Below, piece by piece: positions 1 through 13,110 of a stretch of DNA of 64,000 bases (position 1 is the stretch's first letter; every line of letters begins with the position of its first letter). The DNA is from Symbiodinium natans (Eukaryota > Sar > Dinophyceae > Suessiales > Symbiodiniaceae): NCBI GenBank assembly GCA_905221605.1, contig CAJNDS010002447.1:345442-409441 (forward strand). Reading direction: 5' to 3'. Under the pieces are notes generated by a model. It ran no database searches, was not told the DNA's origin, and saw only the letters and a program-made list of their open reading frames with translations. The position numbers and the translations under genes were made by a program.

Positions 1-640
1 ATCCCAATGATCATCTTGCCTCTACAAATGCCGCAAAACGTCATAGCCTTTCCATTTTTCTTGTTCAACCCGCATTCTCCGAACAGTTTGGAACAAGTCT
101 CTGTTTGTTGGGCTTCCTGTTCCTAATACTTGCTTCTCCTTTCGCGTTTGGTCCTACAACTTCAATCATTCGTGTAATGCCGATCCGGTGAAGACTGATT
201 GGTATAGTTTTTTCGATCGTCTCCCAGTTTGGGAAAGTCGTCGCCGAAGCGACTTCAAGAAGCTTTCAGGTGGTATTGACGCGGTTGACAAATGTGGAGG
301 ACAAGCCTAAACGAATCTTTCGTAATACCCTGTATTGGAATGCTCATGCATGATCACGGCCAAGGTATGCAGCTTCAAGCCACCACAAGGCGGGATCCAG
401 ATCCAACATGAGTGCAACCCTCGTCAGTCACAGAAGTAGCAACACAATCGCCCCGATTTAGGCTGAGACCATACTCGCATGAAATTGTGTCTGTCACGCT
501 CAACAGCTCGTTTAATCCCCGAGTGTGCCTTTGCTGCTGTGTTCAGCTCGTCATCCGACACCTGGCACGCAGCTCAGTGCAGGGGACAAGGGCCTTTTGG
601 GATAAGCCACGAGTACTTTGCACTCCCCTCCCTTCAACTG
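1..640. other. Unassigned sequence, no gene seen
   Basis: This left edge has no long open frame, no splice-supported exon and no clear repeat. It differs from what follows in lacking TTTAGGG-type tracts. I see nothing I can name in it. Confidence 0.5.
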
Positions 641-1530
641 AATGCCGAACCCCACACTCTAGAAGCGATCCCCCAAACCCCGACACAACCTCCAAAACAA
701 AGCTCCCCTACAAATGAAACAACCCCTTAAACCAAACCCCTCGAAACCGAACCCACCTCCTGCCTCCCAAACAATCTGCGTCTAAGACCTACTTGTTCGT
801 TAACAAGGGATTCGGGAAGTAGTGCCGAATTCCTTTAGTTCCCAGTTTGAAGCTGGGCTTGCAGATGGAGCGTGTTGCCTGAGGCCTGAAACCTCTCCTA
901 CGCACGGGCTTGTCGAGGGACCAGCGCTCAGGATTGTGGGTTCAGCGTTGAGGGCTGAAGGTTTGAGACGTTCGGGGATAGGGTTCAACATCGAAGTTGT
1001 TGGGCTTCGACTTGCAGGGTTTTGGCTGTAGGGTTTAGGGTTTAGGGTTTAGTAAGGGCTTCAGAGGGCTAGCCTCTGCTCGCGGAACACCCGCAAGCTT
1101 CCTGAGGCCTTGGGCGAGAGAAGATCCCCTAGTGTCTGGGGCTTTGGGGGACCCTAATCCGCCGAGCCGCAACCCCACCCCGCCCCCAACCCTAAAGCCC
1201 AAAGCCCTGAGCCCCAAGCCCTAAGCCATACTACTCAAATCCCTATTGAGGCATATGGACGATAACCGTTTAGGGTTCATTTGGTCCCCAAGGTTCTCTG
1301 CTAAAGCCGTTGAGTCAAAATTTTACGTACCAGTAGTTAGGTCATTTTGAAGCCTTTGGGAGGAAGTCCTGGTAGGAGCCATTTGCACAGGAGCTCTGGC
1401 TGCGCTTGCGATTTAGAGCCCGAGGCTTTAAACGGGTTCCCTGCAACTTGAAAACCCCAACCTGCCGAGCCGAGACTTCCTCTCTCCCTTCTCGGTTAGT
1501 TTTTGTCTTCTCAAGCATTGCAGGTTTCTT

Positions 1531-1572
1531 TTTTTTTTTTGGGGGGGGGGGGGGGGGGGGCGCGGGGGTGCC
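1531..1572. repeat. Poly-T followed by poly-G run
   Basis: About 11 T followed by about 20 G. Homopolymers like this are common sites of sequencing and assembly length error. Similar G or C runs lie at 5298-5325, 11430-11443, 17271-17316, 20750-20761, 22566-22580 and 46905-46919. Confidence 0.8.
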
Positions 1573-1842
1573 ACCTCCACCTTGTCGGCCGGAACAGAAA
1601 CAGTTGCAGGGAGATACACCACACCCCCAAAGAATCGACCCTCTTCCTCCTACAAGTGATCAGCAAAGCGAGGGGAAAAGCACTCTGGCGAGGCGAGGTG
1701 CCCCTGGGCAAGGGCACATCAGGACCAAAGCAAAGAGCACGTGTGGCCGACGCTTTGAGGTGCTGGGGAGGGTGGTCCCCAATGAAATAAGTTCTCCTGT
1801 CACGAGCGGCAGCTCGGAAAAATACACATGCGGATCGAATCC

Positions 1843-1886
<44 letters not shown>
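1843..1886. repeat. (CT)n microsatellite
   Basis: About 22 uninterrupted CT dinucleotides in otherwise unassigned sequence. A second CT tract, at 33151-33203, lies in a gene B intron and forms its 3' splice site. Confidence 0.9.
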
Positions 1887-1887
<1 letters not shown>

Positions 1888-4696
1888 GTCCTTATTTCTA
1901 GACTTTAAACCCCAAAAAGACCTAAACATAGCTCCGAAACTCAATATCCTAAACCCTCACATGCCCTGGAAAGCTGCAACCGACTCGGAGCGGCACCAGA
2001 CGTGAGTTCCTCCATGCCTGGCCAGAGTCTGGGTATGGGGGTTTCCGAAAATAGGGGTACCTTTTTGGGGGTCCCTTTAAGGGGATTCTATTCTATTTGG
2101 GGTATAGTTAATAATTAGTAGGGGTACCCCTGCTTTGGGACATACCCATATGCCAAAACGGGATACCCTTCAGCAAATTTGGGTATTTGATTCCCGTCCC
2201 GTTGTTCGGGAACCTCTCGTCCGAACTGGGCTGCTAAAGCAGGTTTGATATTAACCCTAATCCCGAACCTGTGACGAGAAACCACTTCTCGTGATGTCCA
2301 TGATGTTCGTAGTTTGGGGTAAAGATGCTGCTTTCGGTGTTAAGGCGCACCAACGGCCGCCCTCGCAGCCTTCTTCACATGTGTTTACAACTCTACAGTA
2401 GCTCTTGCCCGCACCGAATCACCGAAACCCAATTGCGGCACCGACCTGAACCCGAAAACTCCAAACCCCAAGCCCTCACTTCACCAAACCCTGGTCCCGT
2501 AGCTCAGAGGAGATCAAGGCAAGGCGGCAGCACTGAGCACTCCGTCAGAGTCCTGGCCGTGGCTCCGAGTTGAGGGTTCAGGGTTCAGGGGTTCCCCCAC
2601 CCTTGTAAGTAGCTTTGCAGAGTGGACAGCTGCATGAAAGCCATGCAAGAATCTGCAAGCAGAATGCCTGGTCCAGGCCGAGAAAGAGCAAGCGCCAAGC
2701 GCTGGGCTGTGGAAGATCGGCCTCGACATCGCCCGCAGACGGCCACAAGGGGACCCCTAAACCCTAACACCCTCAAGCTCTCCCTAAACCCTAAACCCGA
2801 AAACCCTAAAGCTCTCTAACCCGAAAACCCTAAATGGCTAAACCCTAAAACCCTGAACCGAGAACCCTTAACGCCACGATGTCTTCCGGCGTCTCGGCAT
2901 GACCCGCCTCCGTGGCACCCAGGGCACAAGTCAACAGCGCATACCTTCCCGAAAAGCCAGGTTTTGGAGATTGTTCAACAAAAGTGGGGGTTTAGGGCTC
3001 AGCGTTTAGGGTTTAACCCTTTGTGGCGCCCCAAACTCTAAGGAAACTACTCTCATAGAGACCCAACAATCAATGATGTGGATACTAGACAACGAATCGA
3101 AGTTCGACCACATAAAAACAACCCTATCAACCCTACACCGTCACCCTGTCATACATGCAAATCGCACAAAAAGCCAAGAAGCTTCCAATCTCAGACCGGA
3201 CCAAAACCAAAGAGGGAAACTCGAAATACACCCTAACCCTCAAACCCTGGAGTCCCTGGAGCCCCAACACCCTGAACACCCTAAGCAATAAAACAGTCAT
3301 CAAAACTAGAGAAACAAATAAAAGTGTATATATATATACAGGAAGTAAAGCCAAACACATAAATCAGAAGCAATGTGTTTATGTACATAAAAACAACGTG
3401 TACAATATGGATAGTTCTCTGCATTAGGGTCCTTATTGGAAGTCCTCATTATAAGGAAACCGAATTCGATTGGGACCCAAAAGAGAACATTGATAACAAC
3501 CCACAATAATAACAATACCAACAATAATCATAACATAAAACAATAACAGGCACAATCATCATGAACATATTCACTCCTTTGCTATTGCAATATTTATATA
3601 CACACGTTGTATTTGTATTCATTTCTTATTTGAATTCATTCATTTCTTTGTTTAAGTCAGTAGCCTCTGCGGATCCTCAAGTCGCTGCATCTGCCGCAGC
3701 AAGCGCACCACGGTGACCGCCTCGGACGGGTTTTTGGGACCCTAAACCCGAACAAAACCCGAAACCCTGAACCCTAAATTTCCACCCGACCTTCTTAGGC
3801 CGTACCCACCCTTTCTAGGGTGCCTTGACCCAAAATTATACCCGACGGCTCGGAACACCTTTATAATTGGATGGACAAGGGGGTGGTACCATTGGAGAGT
3901 TTTCGAATACAGCCCCTAGAGCTCAATAGCGACAGGAATACTCCGTGCCCCACACCCCCCGCCTCCCCTCTGTTGGATTTGAAGACGGCAGCCCTACAAC
4001 CTAAACGGCAATGGCTTTGGGTGGTTGCCTGTAAAAGCTCACAGCGCGGGGGAGAAAGAAAAATAGCACCAATGAACATTGTTGGACTGCATTGACAACA
4101 GATGCCCCCACACCCCCGGGTGTGTGCGGGGCGCCATTTCCACATCGTACTTACTGCCGCTGCGCGGCGAGACGCCCTAAACCCCCAAACCCCAAATCCT
4201 AAACTAAACCGTTTTGGGGGTGGCGTAGGCTCAATGGTCTTTACGTCTTCCGTAGGGCTGTTTAAGTGATCTAAGATCTTCAGCGGGTTTGGGCTAGGGT
4301 CTGCTGTAGCGCTATTTAAGGGTTTCTGGTCCACGGATTACAGTTCAGGGGTTTAGGGTCTACTTTAGGGCTTCAAGGGTTCACAGTCGTTTCAGGAGCC
4401 CTGCTGACGAAGCATGTGTGCCAATTTCACCGCCTGCGAGAAGCTTATGACCGTTACTAGCAAAAGACGGCAGGGAACAATCGATCAGCTTTCCAAAACC
4501 CTAAACCCTACACCTAAACCCTGATAAACCCTAATTCAACCCTAAACGCTAAACCCTCAAACTGCGTTTAAACCTCCCGAGGATGGGGCCAGCGTCTCGG
4601 GCTCCTCCTCATCCGGAGGCAGGGACATCCTGGGTCGGTCTCAGGGCTTGGGCTCCATACCAGGTGTCTTTTTTCCGATGACTTTACTTTTCTACA

Positions 4697-4719
4697 TATT
4701 ATATATATATATATATATG
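4697..4719. repeat. (AT)n microsatellite
   Basis: About eleven AT dinucleotides. It lies among degenerate telomere-type tracts with no gene nearby. Confidence 0.85.
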
Positions 4720-5463
4720 GTCTGGTACACTCCGAAATGTAATCTACAGGGACCCTCGAGCAAGGTGAGGGACCCTGTCAACGGCCCTTGATCCTAATCC
4801 CTAGAGACTAAGCCGTAAACCCCTATTGGCCCTGAATCCTAAACCCTAAACCCCAACCTAAGGGAAGGTTATGCATTCTGAGAAGCGCATAGACTTTGGG
4901 CCTGTGGAGTAAACATTCAGGGCGAAACCCTACGAGTGCTCTCTAAACAACCAACCTTCGCAACCCTAAACCCCTAAATCCTCTGAACAGTAAGCCCTCT
5001 CACCCCTACGCCCTGCACCTTCTTATCCAGGAAGCCCTTAACCGCCCCCACCGTCAGAATCTCAGACAAGAATCAAAACCGCAACCCCCTGTACCCAAAT
5101 GACCCTCTGTCTTCCAGAGACCCGCAAGGCAAACGACATCTAAAATTGTCAGGTCGTTTGGCTCCACGCCTCCGGGCAGCAAGCAGCCACTCGTGCTTCT
5201 GGGCCTGCCAAGTTTCACCCGTTAGGGGATTCTTGGGATGGATTTCGTAGGCTTGGGGCTTCTCGGAGTTGGGTTTGGGCTTCTGGGGTTTGGGTGGGTG
5301 GGTGGGGGGGGGGGGGGGGGGGGGGAAATTGGGGCTTGGAGCCTACTCACAGAGGGTTGAGGGTGCATATAGGGCCTTTCGAGATTAGGGCTTAGGGCTT
5401 TTCAGGGTCTCAACCATTGACAAACCCGAAAAACCGTTGACAAGTTGAGGCCCCACCCTCATT

Positions 5464-5622
5464 AAACCCTAAACCCTCTAAACGTTATAAACCCCAAACC
5501 CTAAACGCTAAACCCGTAACCATCAACTCGAGGACCTTCGAGGGGTCTGCAGTCGGAAGCACAAGATGCCCTAAACGGCAGGGTTTAAGGTTTAGGGTTT
5601 TGGGTTTAGGGTTTAGGGCAGG
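5464..5622. repeat. Inverted pair of telomere-type tracts
   Basis: A C-rich stretch (5464-5515, CCCTAAA and variants) is followed about 65 bases later by a G-rich stretch (5579-5618, GGGTTTAGGGTTTTGGG). The two arms are complementary along much of their length, so a single strand could fold into a long hairpin. It is the clearest of several places in the first 13 kb where the orientation of the telomere-type motif flips. Confidence 0.7.
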
Positions 5623-7342
5623 ACGGCATGACCCTACAAACCCCGGAACCCCAAACCGACCACCCCCCCACACACCGAAAACGACACGAAACTCCTTACC
5701 ACGCCCCTTAAAGTCTCAAAAACCCTCTAACAGAGACCCGAAACCCTAAACCCTAACCCCTAAACCCTGAACCCCAGAATAAACGCCCCAGGAGGAACCG
5801 AGCCCACGAACCTGCACACAGGTGAGGCGTTTGTCTTCGCCAAGGACCAAGAGCTTCCGGACCAGGTCTTGCCCTGGGCTTAAGCGGGGTTAGGGCTTCG
5901 GGCTTAGGGCTTAGGGTTTAGGGTCTAGGGGTTACCCCCAAGCACCAAACCCCGAACACTCCCCTAAATCCCAAACGCTACACATATACTCCAAACCTCA
6001 AACTCGAAACCCTGAACCCTAAGCCCAAAAAAACCTAACCCCCCCTGACCGTTGGGTGCCAAGCCGTTCTCAGAAACTTTCAGCCAGCCCGGGCGCTGCG
6101 TCGCAAACCTACGACGAGGGCTTTTAGAGTTTTTGGTCAGGGTTTATAGGGCTCTTGAGCGCTTCAGAGCTTTGCGGTGTAGGGTTTTGGAGCTTTGAAG
6201 TTGTGAGGGGCCGAGGTTTTGACCCTGAGTCCTAAACCAGTTGCCTGCGGTTTGGGGTTTAGGGTTTAGGGTTTGTTGCATGCCCCCCGCAACCCTATAA
6301 AGCACACAAAGCACCCTGAACCCCAGTAGGGCCGCCACTCACCCGTCTTGATCTTCTTGACAGTGTCCTCCCAGGAGTCTTAGGCTTGCTTCAGTACCCT
6401 AAGCCCTAAAAACCCGAAAAACCTAAAACTCTAAAACCCTAAAAACCCTCAGAACCGTGCATTCCTCTTATGTGGGTTTAGGGTTTAGGGTTTAGGGTAA
6501 AAGTGCCCTGAATGCATCAGGCCGCAGTAAGAGAAATACCAAACGAGGAGACCACAACTGGGAGGACTGGGCATTAAGTTAGTTTAAGGCTTAAGGACCC
6601 CGAACATCCCCCCCTGCCTGCTTCGAGGTGTCTTTGCCGGCCCTGAAAGGGTTTGTGCCCGTCCTAAGCCACGATTGGGTTCTGTGTGTGTGTGGAGAAG
6701 AGGTCAAGGACCTTTCAAAACCTCATTTGAGGAAGGTAGCCCAACGCCGTAGAGTGTATGCGTGAGGCGTCCCATCGCGATGTATGCGCGGAGGTGCTGA
6801 GGCACCAGCAGCATGACATAGAGAACCACACCCAGAGACCTTGCAGAGAGCATACACCAGCAGCGACACGGACAACCAATCTGCCCTCAACCGACCGAGC
6901 CTGACAGCATGGGTCACAACGAGATGTAAAAGTAGTCTGTGAGCCGAGCCATGTATCGGCTGGAAGGTCTGCACCCTTGCGCATGTACACCTGCCCAACA
7001 GCAAGGCAGGCTTCAAAGGGCTGTTGGCCAAGAAACCCTAAGCCCTAAACCCCAAACCGTGTGGGCAGAGCAACAAGGGCTTTTACAGCAAACCCTGAAC
7101 CCTAAACCCAATATGAAAGGGCCCCGAACCCTAAACCCGAAGCCCTAAACCCTAAGAAAGCCCAAATCCTAAACCCTAAACCCTAAACCGTAAACAAGCG
7201 CATCACTGCAGAGAGCCTCGGGTGCAGTGTAGGAGAGCGTGCCGATGTTGACCATGGACCTGCAGCTCGCTTCAGGATAGGGGTTTAGGGGCAGAAGGGG
7301 TTTAGAGGTTTCGAGGTTTCGAGGTTTAGGATTTCGGGTTCA

Positions 7343-7537
7343 GGGGTTTAGGGGTTTAGGGGTTTAGGGGTTTAGGGGTTTAGGGGTTTAGGGGTTTAGG
7401 GGTTTAGGGGTTTAGGGGTTTAGGGGTTTAGGGGTTTAGGGGTTAGGGGTTTAGGGGTTTAGGGGTTTAGGGGTTTAGGGGGTTTAGGGGTTTAGGGGTT
7501 TAGGGGTTTAGGGGTTTAGGGTTTAGGGCCTCCGAGG
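7343..7537. repeat. Homogeneous array of TTTAGGGG, an 8-base telomere-type variant
   Basis: About 22 nearly perfect head-to-tail copies of the octamer GGGGTTTA. There is one 7-base unit near 7440 and one unit with an extra G near 7478. The array ends in two ordinary 7-base units. It is far more regular than the decayed tracts around it, so it is either young or kept uniform. Confidence 0.92.
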
Positions 7538-8250
7538 GCTTGACGATTAAGCTTCTTTCGGCTTGGCAGCGTTGATAGGAGGATTTCAGCTGAGCGGAAC
7601 GCCTTCATGAAACCTGAGGGGGGGGGGCACTTACCCAAAATTTCGACGAGGCAAAGAGACACAGAAGGCAACAACAATTATTGAAATCAAGACCCTCGCC
7701 TCTAAGCCCCGAAACGCATGCAAAACCCTGGACAACCTGAACTGTAGCCCTGAAACCAAAAAACCTTCCACACCAGGAATTAGGGTTTGAGGCTTGGCGC
7801 CTTAGCCAAAACTATCCGAAGCCCAAACCCAACGTAAACCCTAAACCCTCCCCCAGATGGCCTAGGCTTCTGGTCCGTAAGCAGCATGGCGGTGCCGAAG
7901 TCACAAAGCTTCAGGACATCGGCCTCTTACAGCTTAACGTGGGGTTTAGTGCTTCGGGTTTGTGCTCAGGGCTCACTGCCGCACTGCGCTTTATGATTTT
8001 GGGCTAGCCTAGCAGTTCCCGGACCTTGGCGTCCTAAATGCCGCATGAGTTGCGGGCTACAAGTACGAGGATTCAGGGCTTCTTGTTTAAGATCAAGAGT
8101 TTAGAAAAGTTTGTAACTCGCTCACGCGTAGTTGCCGCGGAGTTCGAGGTCTTCAGACGCTTACCTGAAGCTCCTAGTGTAATTCCTTTTCGGGTTCGTT
8201 CTAGGGGATTACCCTCAACCCACAAACCCTGAAACCCTAAACCCTGAACC

Positions 8251-8348
8251 CTAAAACCCAAAACCCTAAAACCCTAAAACCCTAAAACCCTAAAACCCTA
8301 AAACCCTAAAACCCTAAAACCCTAAAACCCTAAAACCCTAAACCCTAA
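8251..8348. repeat. Homogeneous array of CCCTAAAA, a second 8-base variant, opposite orientation
   Basis: About eleven to twelve copies of the octamer ACCCTAAA, that is TTTTAGGG on the other strand. This differs from the TTTAGGGG array 0.7 kb away in both unit and orientation. It is flanked by ordinary CCCTAAA and CCCTGAA units. About 60 bases further on, a short 7-base G-rich run (8406-8440) switches orientation again. Confidence 0.92.
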
Positions 8349-9399
8349 GCGCCTGCGGCTCGCCGGGCTCCCCGTAGACCAGGAAGTTCTCCGGCCTTTG
8401 TGTGTTAAGGGGTTTAGGGTTTAGGGTTTAGGGTTTAGGGCGGATCCCCACGGAAAATCCCTACCATTCCCTACCTCATCCCTCCAAATCTTGAAAGGTG
8501 CCTGAACTTTCCTCCCCTTAGAACCAGATATGAAGATCATATGTTTACTTACTTATATACTCGAAAGCCCAAGCCCTAAACCCTAAACCCTAAACACCCT
8601 ATGAATTCCTGAGGAAACTATAGTTGAGGGTGCTTAGGGCTGAGGGGTGCCTAGGGGGACCATAGGGCTTAGGAAGGGTCGGGGAACTCGGGATGCTTGA
8701 ATCAAGGAACTAAAGCAGGGACCCTTCTTAGGGACCCTTGGGGTTACTGTATGGGCTACTTCGGTATGTAGGGACTGTATCAGGTACACACAGGGGTTAT
8801 GTAGGGGTTTTTTGTGGGGGTCCCTCCTTCTCTCCCTGAAGCTTGGGAACCATAGGACTCAGGGATATGGATTCCTATGCCTCTGGGATGCTGGCTTTAT
8901 GTCGCGGTGCACGATCCGGCGACTGTGAAGATAGCCCACCGCCCACAGCATCTGCCTCCGAAAAGCGTGCAGTCCAAGCTGGCTTTTGTGAGTTCTGCAG
9001 AAATAAAGCACAGACAACACATACACATATTATACATACACACATACCCACCAACAAATGATGCTTACGGACCTCCCTAGATAGTTGTTGCACTGTTTTG
9101 ACGTGCACTCCTGCAACCACCGGCTGATTTGAACTTGGCCTCACAGACACCCGAAACCCTACCAGGACCCTAAGCCCCAAACCCAAAATAGTGCCCAAAC
9201 CCTAAACAGTGAAACGCCCTCATTCCCCTCAACCCTGAACCCCCCCCCCTAACGGAGAGACCGCGCCTGAAGAACACTCGAACGTCCTCCTCCAGCAGGC
9301 CGTGGCCGCCGCTGTTCTCCTGTCCAGGGTTGCTCCAAAATGGCAACTGCCCTAAACCCTAAACCCTAAACCCTGAACCCCTAAACCTGGTTCATTCTG

Positions 9400-12130
9400 G
9401 ACCGCCGAGGAAAGGGTCACATGAGAACCTCGGGCACTGTTTCGGGCAAAGAAACTCCGACTTGGAGGTTCATGGGTACCGACAACCTATAAAAACTGTA
9501 CTTATAACCTACGAGAACTTACTTTGGGGGCTTATGAGTGCAGTGACAATTGGGTTATAAGTACCCACGAACCTCCAAGTACCCCGAAAGATTTAGGATT
9601 TGGGGTTTAGGATTTGGGGTATAGGCCCTTATGGATGAGTACCCATTGACCCGAGGCCCAGAACGACCCGCCGCCTCCTTGATTCGCCTCACAAGCAAGG
9701 CATAGAGCTCGCCGCCCTGACCTGATGCCGCATGGGCTTGGGGCTTAGGGGCGTTTGGAGTGTGAGGGCTTAGGACAAAGGACACCGAGTGAGGGCTGCG
9801 AGGCCTATTTTTGACTTAAGGCTTTTAGGGGCTTATAGCCTGGCAAGGCCCCCATAAAACCAACCTCCACCCCAAGTGCTCCACCCTGAATCCCAAACCC
9901 CCATAAATCCCGACATTCCCACCAATGAACCCTCCCTGAATCCGCAAAAACAACTAAGCATCCTCCCAAACCCTGAAATGGCTTTGAACGCCCTGAACCC
10001 CAAACCCCCTAAATCCCCTAATTAAACCCCTAATCTGAGGTCCCCGCACATCTCCAGAACGAGATGCAGATCGGACGCGGTCTGGAAGCTTTCGTGCATC
10101 CTAGGCCCGGGGGAAGCTCGGGGGGATTTCCACCTGAACCCTACTAATCCCTAGGAGGAATTAAGCTCTGGAAGGATGAGGGGGTGAGGCGTGTCGACAC
10201 GAGGCTGAGCGCATGGACCCAAGCATAAGGTCTCCTATCCGAGAAAGAAGACTGCGTTTATAGGGAGAAAGTATCATAGCGGAAATGCGGGCAATCCTGC
10301 AAACCCATCATGTTGCTTGCGTCAGGGAGCAGACGGCGGGAGGCATGGAAGGAACTTGAGGTGCCATAGACAAGTCATATAGATCTTCCTTGAATCGTCT
10401 TTCGGTGATGGGGAGCTTTCAATGGTGCAGCCTATACATTGATGTGTGTCGGTGATAACGTTTCAATGTTGGGGTGGGGCTTGCTGCGACGAAGCTTTCG
10501 ATGAGTCATCTCTCCAGGCTGATCTTGATGTGAGTTGCAGGAGCCATGTTCATCATTGCTAGTTGCAGTCCAATATGTGCTCTCCGCACAGTGGTGTAAA
10601 CAATAGACGTTCTCGGCTTGTAGCGTCAAAGACCTCAGGCCTTCCTAGTAGATTCAGCGCTTCCGTGTATGAGTGTATGTGTCGCAAGCCCCATGTGTGA
10701 GAATCTTATGACGGTTCCCTGATGAATCTCAGAACATCTGAGCTGTGTCGCCGTTCGAGAAAGCACGATCGAAAAATGTAGAGCGAACTTTCAGTACTCT
10801 TCTGCGTCATTTCATCTGAAACGATAAGGCTCAGGAGCTATAAATGATTGGAACCCTAAACCCTACATGCTGATTTAGAGAACCCCCCCCCCTTAGAAGC
10901 CCTATCTGGATCCCGGCCGGATGATCTGAGGATGATCTAGGCGAGACAGCATGGCCTCAAGTGTGGCAGTTCAGGGCACATGTCTCTGAGACACGAGGGT
11001 CTTGAAGACTTGCAGGAGAGTCGCGATGGGCCGCGCAGAAACTGGCACAAGGAAGGTGCTGGGATTCGAGCATACTCGCTGACGAAGCTCGAAAACTTTC
11101 GCTTGCTTTCCTCGCTCTCAATCTTGGCCTGGCAGTCCAACTACTGTACCGCTGCTTGATGAATGAACCGCGCGGAGCCCTAGAAAATCCCTCATGGGCT
11201 CCCCGCATGTGTATATAATATATAATATATGTATATGATAATATCTTAAACATGTTACAAATGTTAGCACCAAAGCTGAACAGCGACTCACCGGGCAGCT
11301 GAAGTGACTCGACTTGCCCTGCCTGCGGGGAAGCGATCGGCGAGCCCAACGAGAAAACCTGCCAAGCACTCTTAGCTGCAACCTTCTGTACAAAGCAGGG
11401 TTGATGGGATTTGGCCATTTGCCAAAATGGGGGGGGGGGGGGGGTACCCCAAATCTACGCCAAAAATACGAGTATTCTGGGAACTTCAAGGAAGATATGC
11501 CTTCATCTTGGGGAATCTCATTCGGGGTTTAGGGTTTAGGCTTGCCATTTAGGGCTGAGGGTGTTGGGTATCTGGGTCACACGGAGACCAGCCTTGACTG
11601 CCACGGTGCGGGCCTTGGCGGAGGTTGGGTGGGTTTGGGGATTAGGGCTTAGGGTTTGAAGCAACTGCACCCGAAAACCCTGAATTTTCAGGCTTTCCCC
11701 GACGTTGGTCCCGAAGTCTTTGTGCAGTCCAGAAATGATTCAATTTCCTTTCGCAAGGCCTGGCGTGGCTTTTCGGCCCATGTCTCAATTTACTTACACT
11801 CCATGTGGTAAGGTTCTCTTAAATCGAGGTTCACGTAAATCAACTGACTGGTGATATTTGCGGCGAGGTTGCAAGGGGCCGGTACCTATGAGGCTGTTAG
11901 AGTGTGTGTTGGAACTTGCCTTGTCCGCTGTTGAAGATTCTTGATAAGGTTGTCGATGGACTTGAGGCTGCTTGAAGGCTTGGTGTTTCTGAGGGCGCTT
12001 GTGAAGATTCTTGCAGGTTTGCGACGGTTCTGAATAGGAAGGGGAAAAAAAGGGGCATCCAGGGATCAACACGAGAAGAAGAGCTAGGGATGCAGCCCCT
12101 TGGTGCAAACTCCGTGGGAGCCAACTTCAC
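9400..12130. other. Unassigned stretch, no supported gene
   Basis: Sparse telomere-type fragments continue, but 10,150-11,900 is mostly unique sequence. An AT-rich patch at 11211-11245 (TATATAATATATAATATATG) and a G run at 11430-11443 are the only notable features. Minus-strand open frames at 10957-11418 and 11118-11489 overlap each other in different frames and have no protein-like pattern. Confidence 0.5.
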
Positions 12131-13110
12131 CGGCGAATCCGAAACCCTAGTTTGAGAGGGGTTTAAGGGCTAGGATTTGGTTCAGGGATTTAGTGGTTTA
12201 GGGGGTTTAGGGGTTCTCGGGGGCAGGGTTTAGGGTTTAGGGTTTCGGGTTTGACCCGAATGGCCGAAAGAGTAGGTCCGTGGCTTTCGCACCCGCCGGA
12301 GAGTTGGCTGAAGCCTCACAGGGCGTCGGTCTCGCAGGCTGTTCCATATTGAGCCCCGTTACTGTCTTTGAGGAGACTTCTTATGGTTCAGGGTTTAGGG
12401 TTTCTCCAACAACCCGGAACAGCCATGGATGAGAAACCGAGCCTTGTGCACGTTGCCGAACGATCCCTCGCCTATCTGGTAGCCAAGCTTGTAGATCTCC
12501 TCGAACCTGCACCGGGCTGGGCAAACCATGCGGCTTTGGGTTTACACATACTCAGGGCCTTTCGACCCCAGGGGTTTGGGTTTCGGGTTTCTGTTACCGT
12601 AATTAAACTCCTTTTCCCTGAAACCCTTTGACCCCCTGAAGCCCCAAACTGGGAAGTTCCACCTCCGGTCAGTTTGAGGACGGCTGTGCAGCTTCCGCCG
12701 GCAGCCTGTTCATCCAAACGCGCGCTCACGTGCGTGGGATTTAGGAATTTGAGTTTTGGGGTTCAGCCCTTAAGTCCCTAAACCCCAAACCCTAAACCCT
12801 CGCAACTCTCAAACCCTCAACCCTCTCAACCCTAAACCCTCAACATCCCTCAACCCTCTCAACCCTAAACCCCCTGCACCCTGCAAACCCTCTCAACCCC
12901 CAGAAGCGCCAATCCTCAAGTTGGGGCTTGGGGCGTTTCAGCAGAGCTCCAGGAGCCCCTCGCCTTCCAGGATCTCCGTGCCCATGGGCGCAGACCAGGC
13001 CTCTGTCTGTTTGTGTCGTTTGGGGTTTAGGCTTTAGGACTTTAGGGTTTAGGGTTGGGGGCGTGGGGGTTGGAGGATTGCAAGGGGTTTTTTGGGGTTT
13101 TTAGGGCTGA

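Larger units (their letters stand above)
641..13110. repeat. Region of scattered, degenerate telomere-type tracts
   Basis: About 12.5 kb in which short runs of CCCTAAA or TTTAGGG, and decayed forms such as CCCGAAA, CCCTGAA and CCCCAAA, recur every few hundred bases between unrelated sequence. Examples: 1027-1052 (G-rich), 2757-2880 (C-rich), 4497-4560 (C-rich), 5740-5775 (C-rich), 6250-6274 and 6475-6500 (G-rich), 7160-7200 (C-rich), 8406-8440 (G-rich), 8575-8596 (C-rich), 9353-9385 (C-rich), 12221-12252 (G-rich), 12780-12900 (C-rich). Both orientations occur on the same strand, so this is not a simple chromosome end. It is best read as interstitial or subtelomeric sequence seeded with telomere-type repeats. 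No open frame here looks like a protein; most long frames are just translated repeat. Confidence 0.8.

Noticed and set aside
1406-2005. Plus-strand frame of 199 codons
   Set aside because: It runs through poly-G (polyglycine) and (CT)n (Ser-Leu) tracts. There is no protein-like sequence outside them.
7343-7537. A true chromosome end
   Set aside because: Sequence continues on both sides, the neighbouring arrays are inverted and the unit is a variant. It is interstitial.
9328-9350. Resemblance to the reverse complement of the dinoflagellate spliced leader (CTCCAAAATGGCAAC)
   Set aside because: Only the middle nine or ten bases match in a row and there is no retroposed gene beside it. Probably chance.
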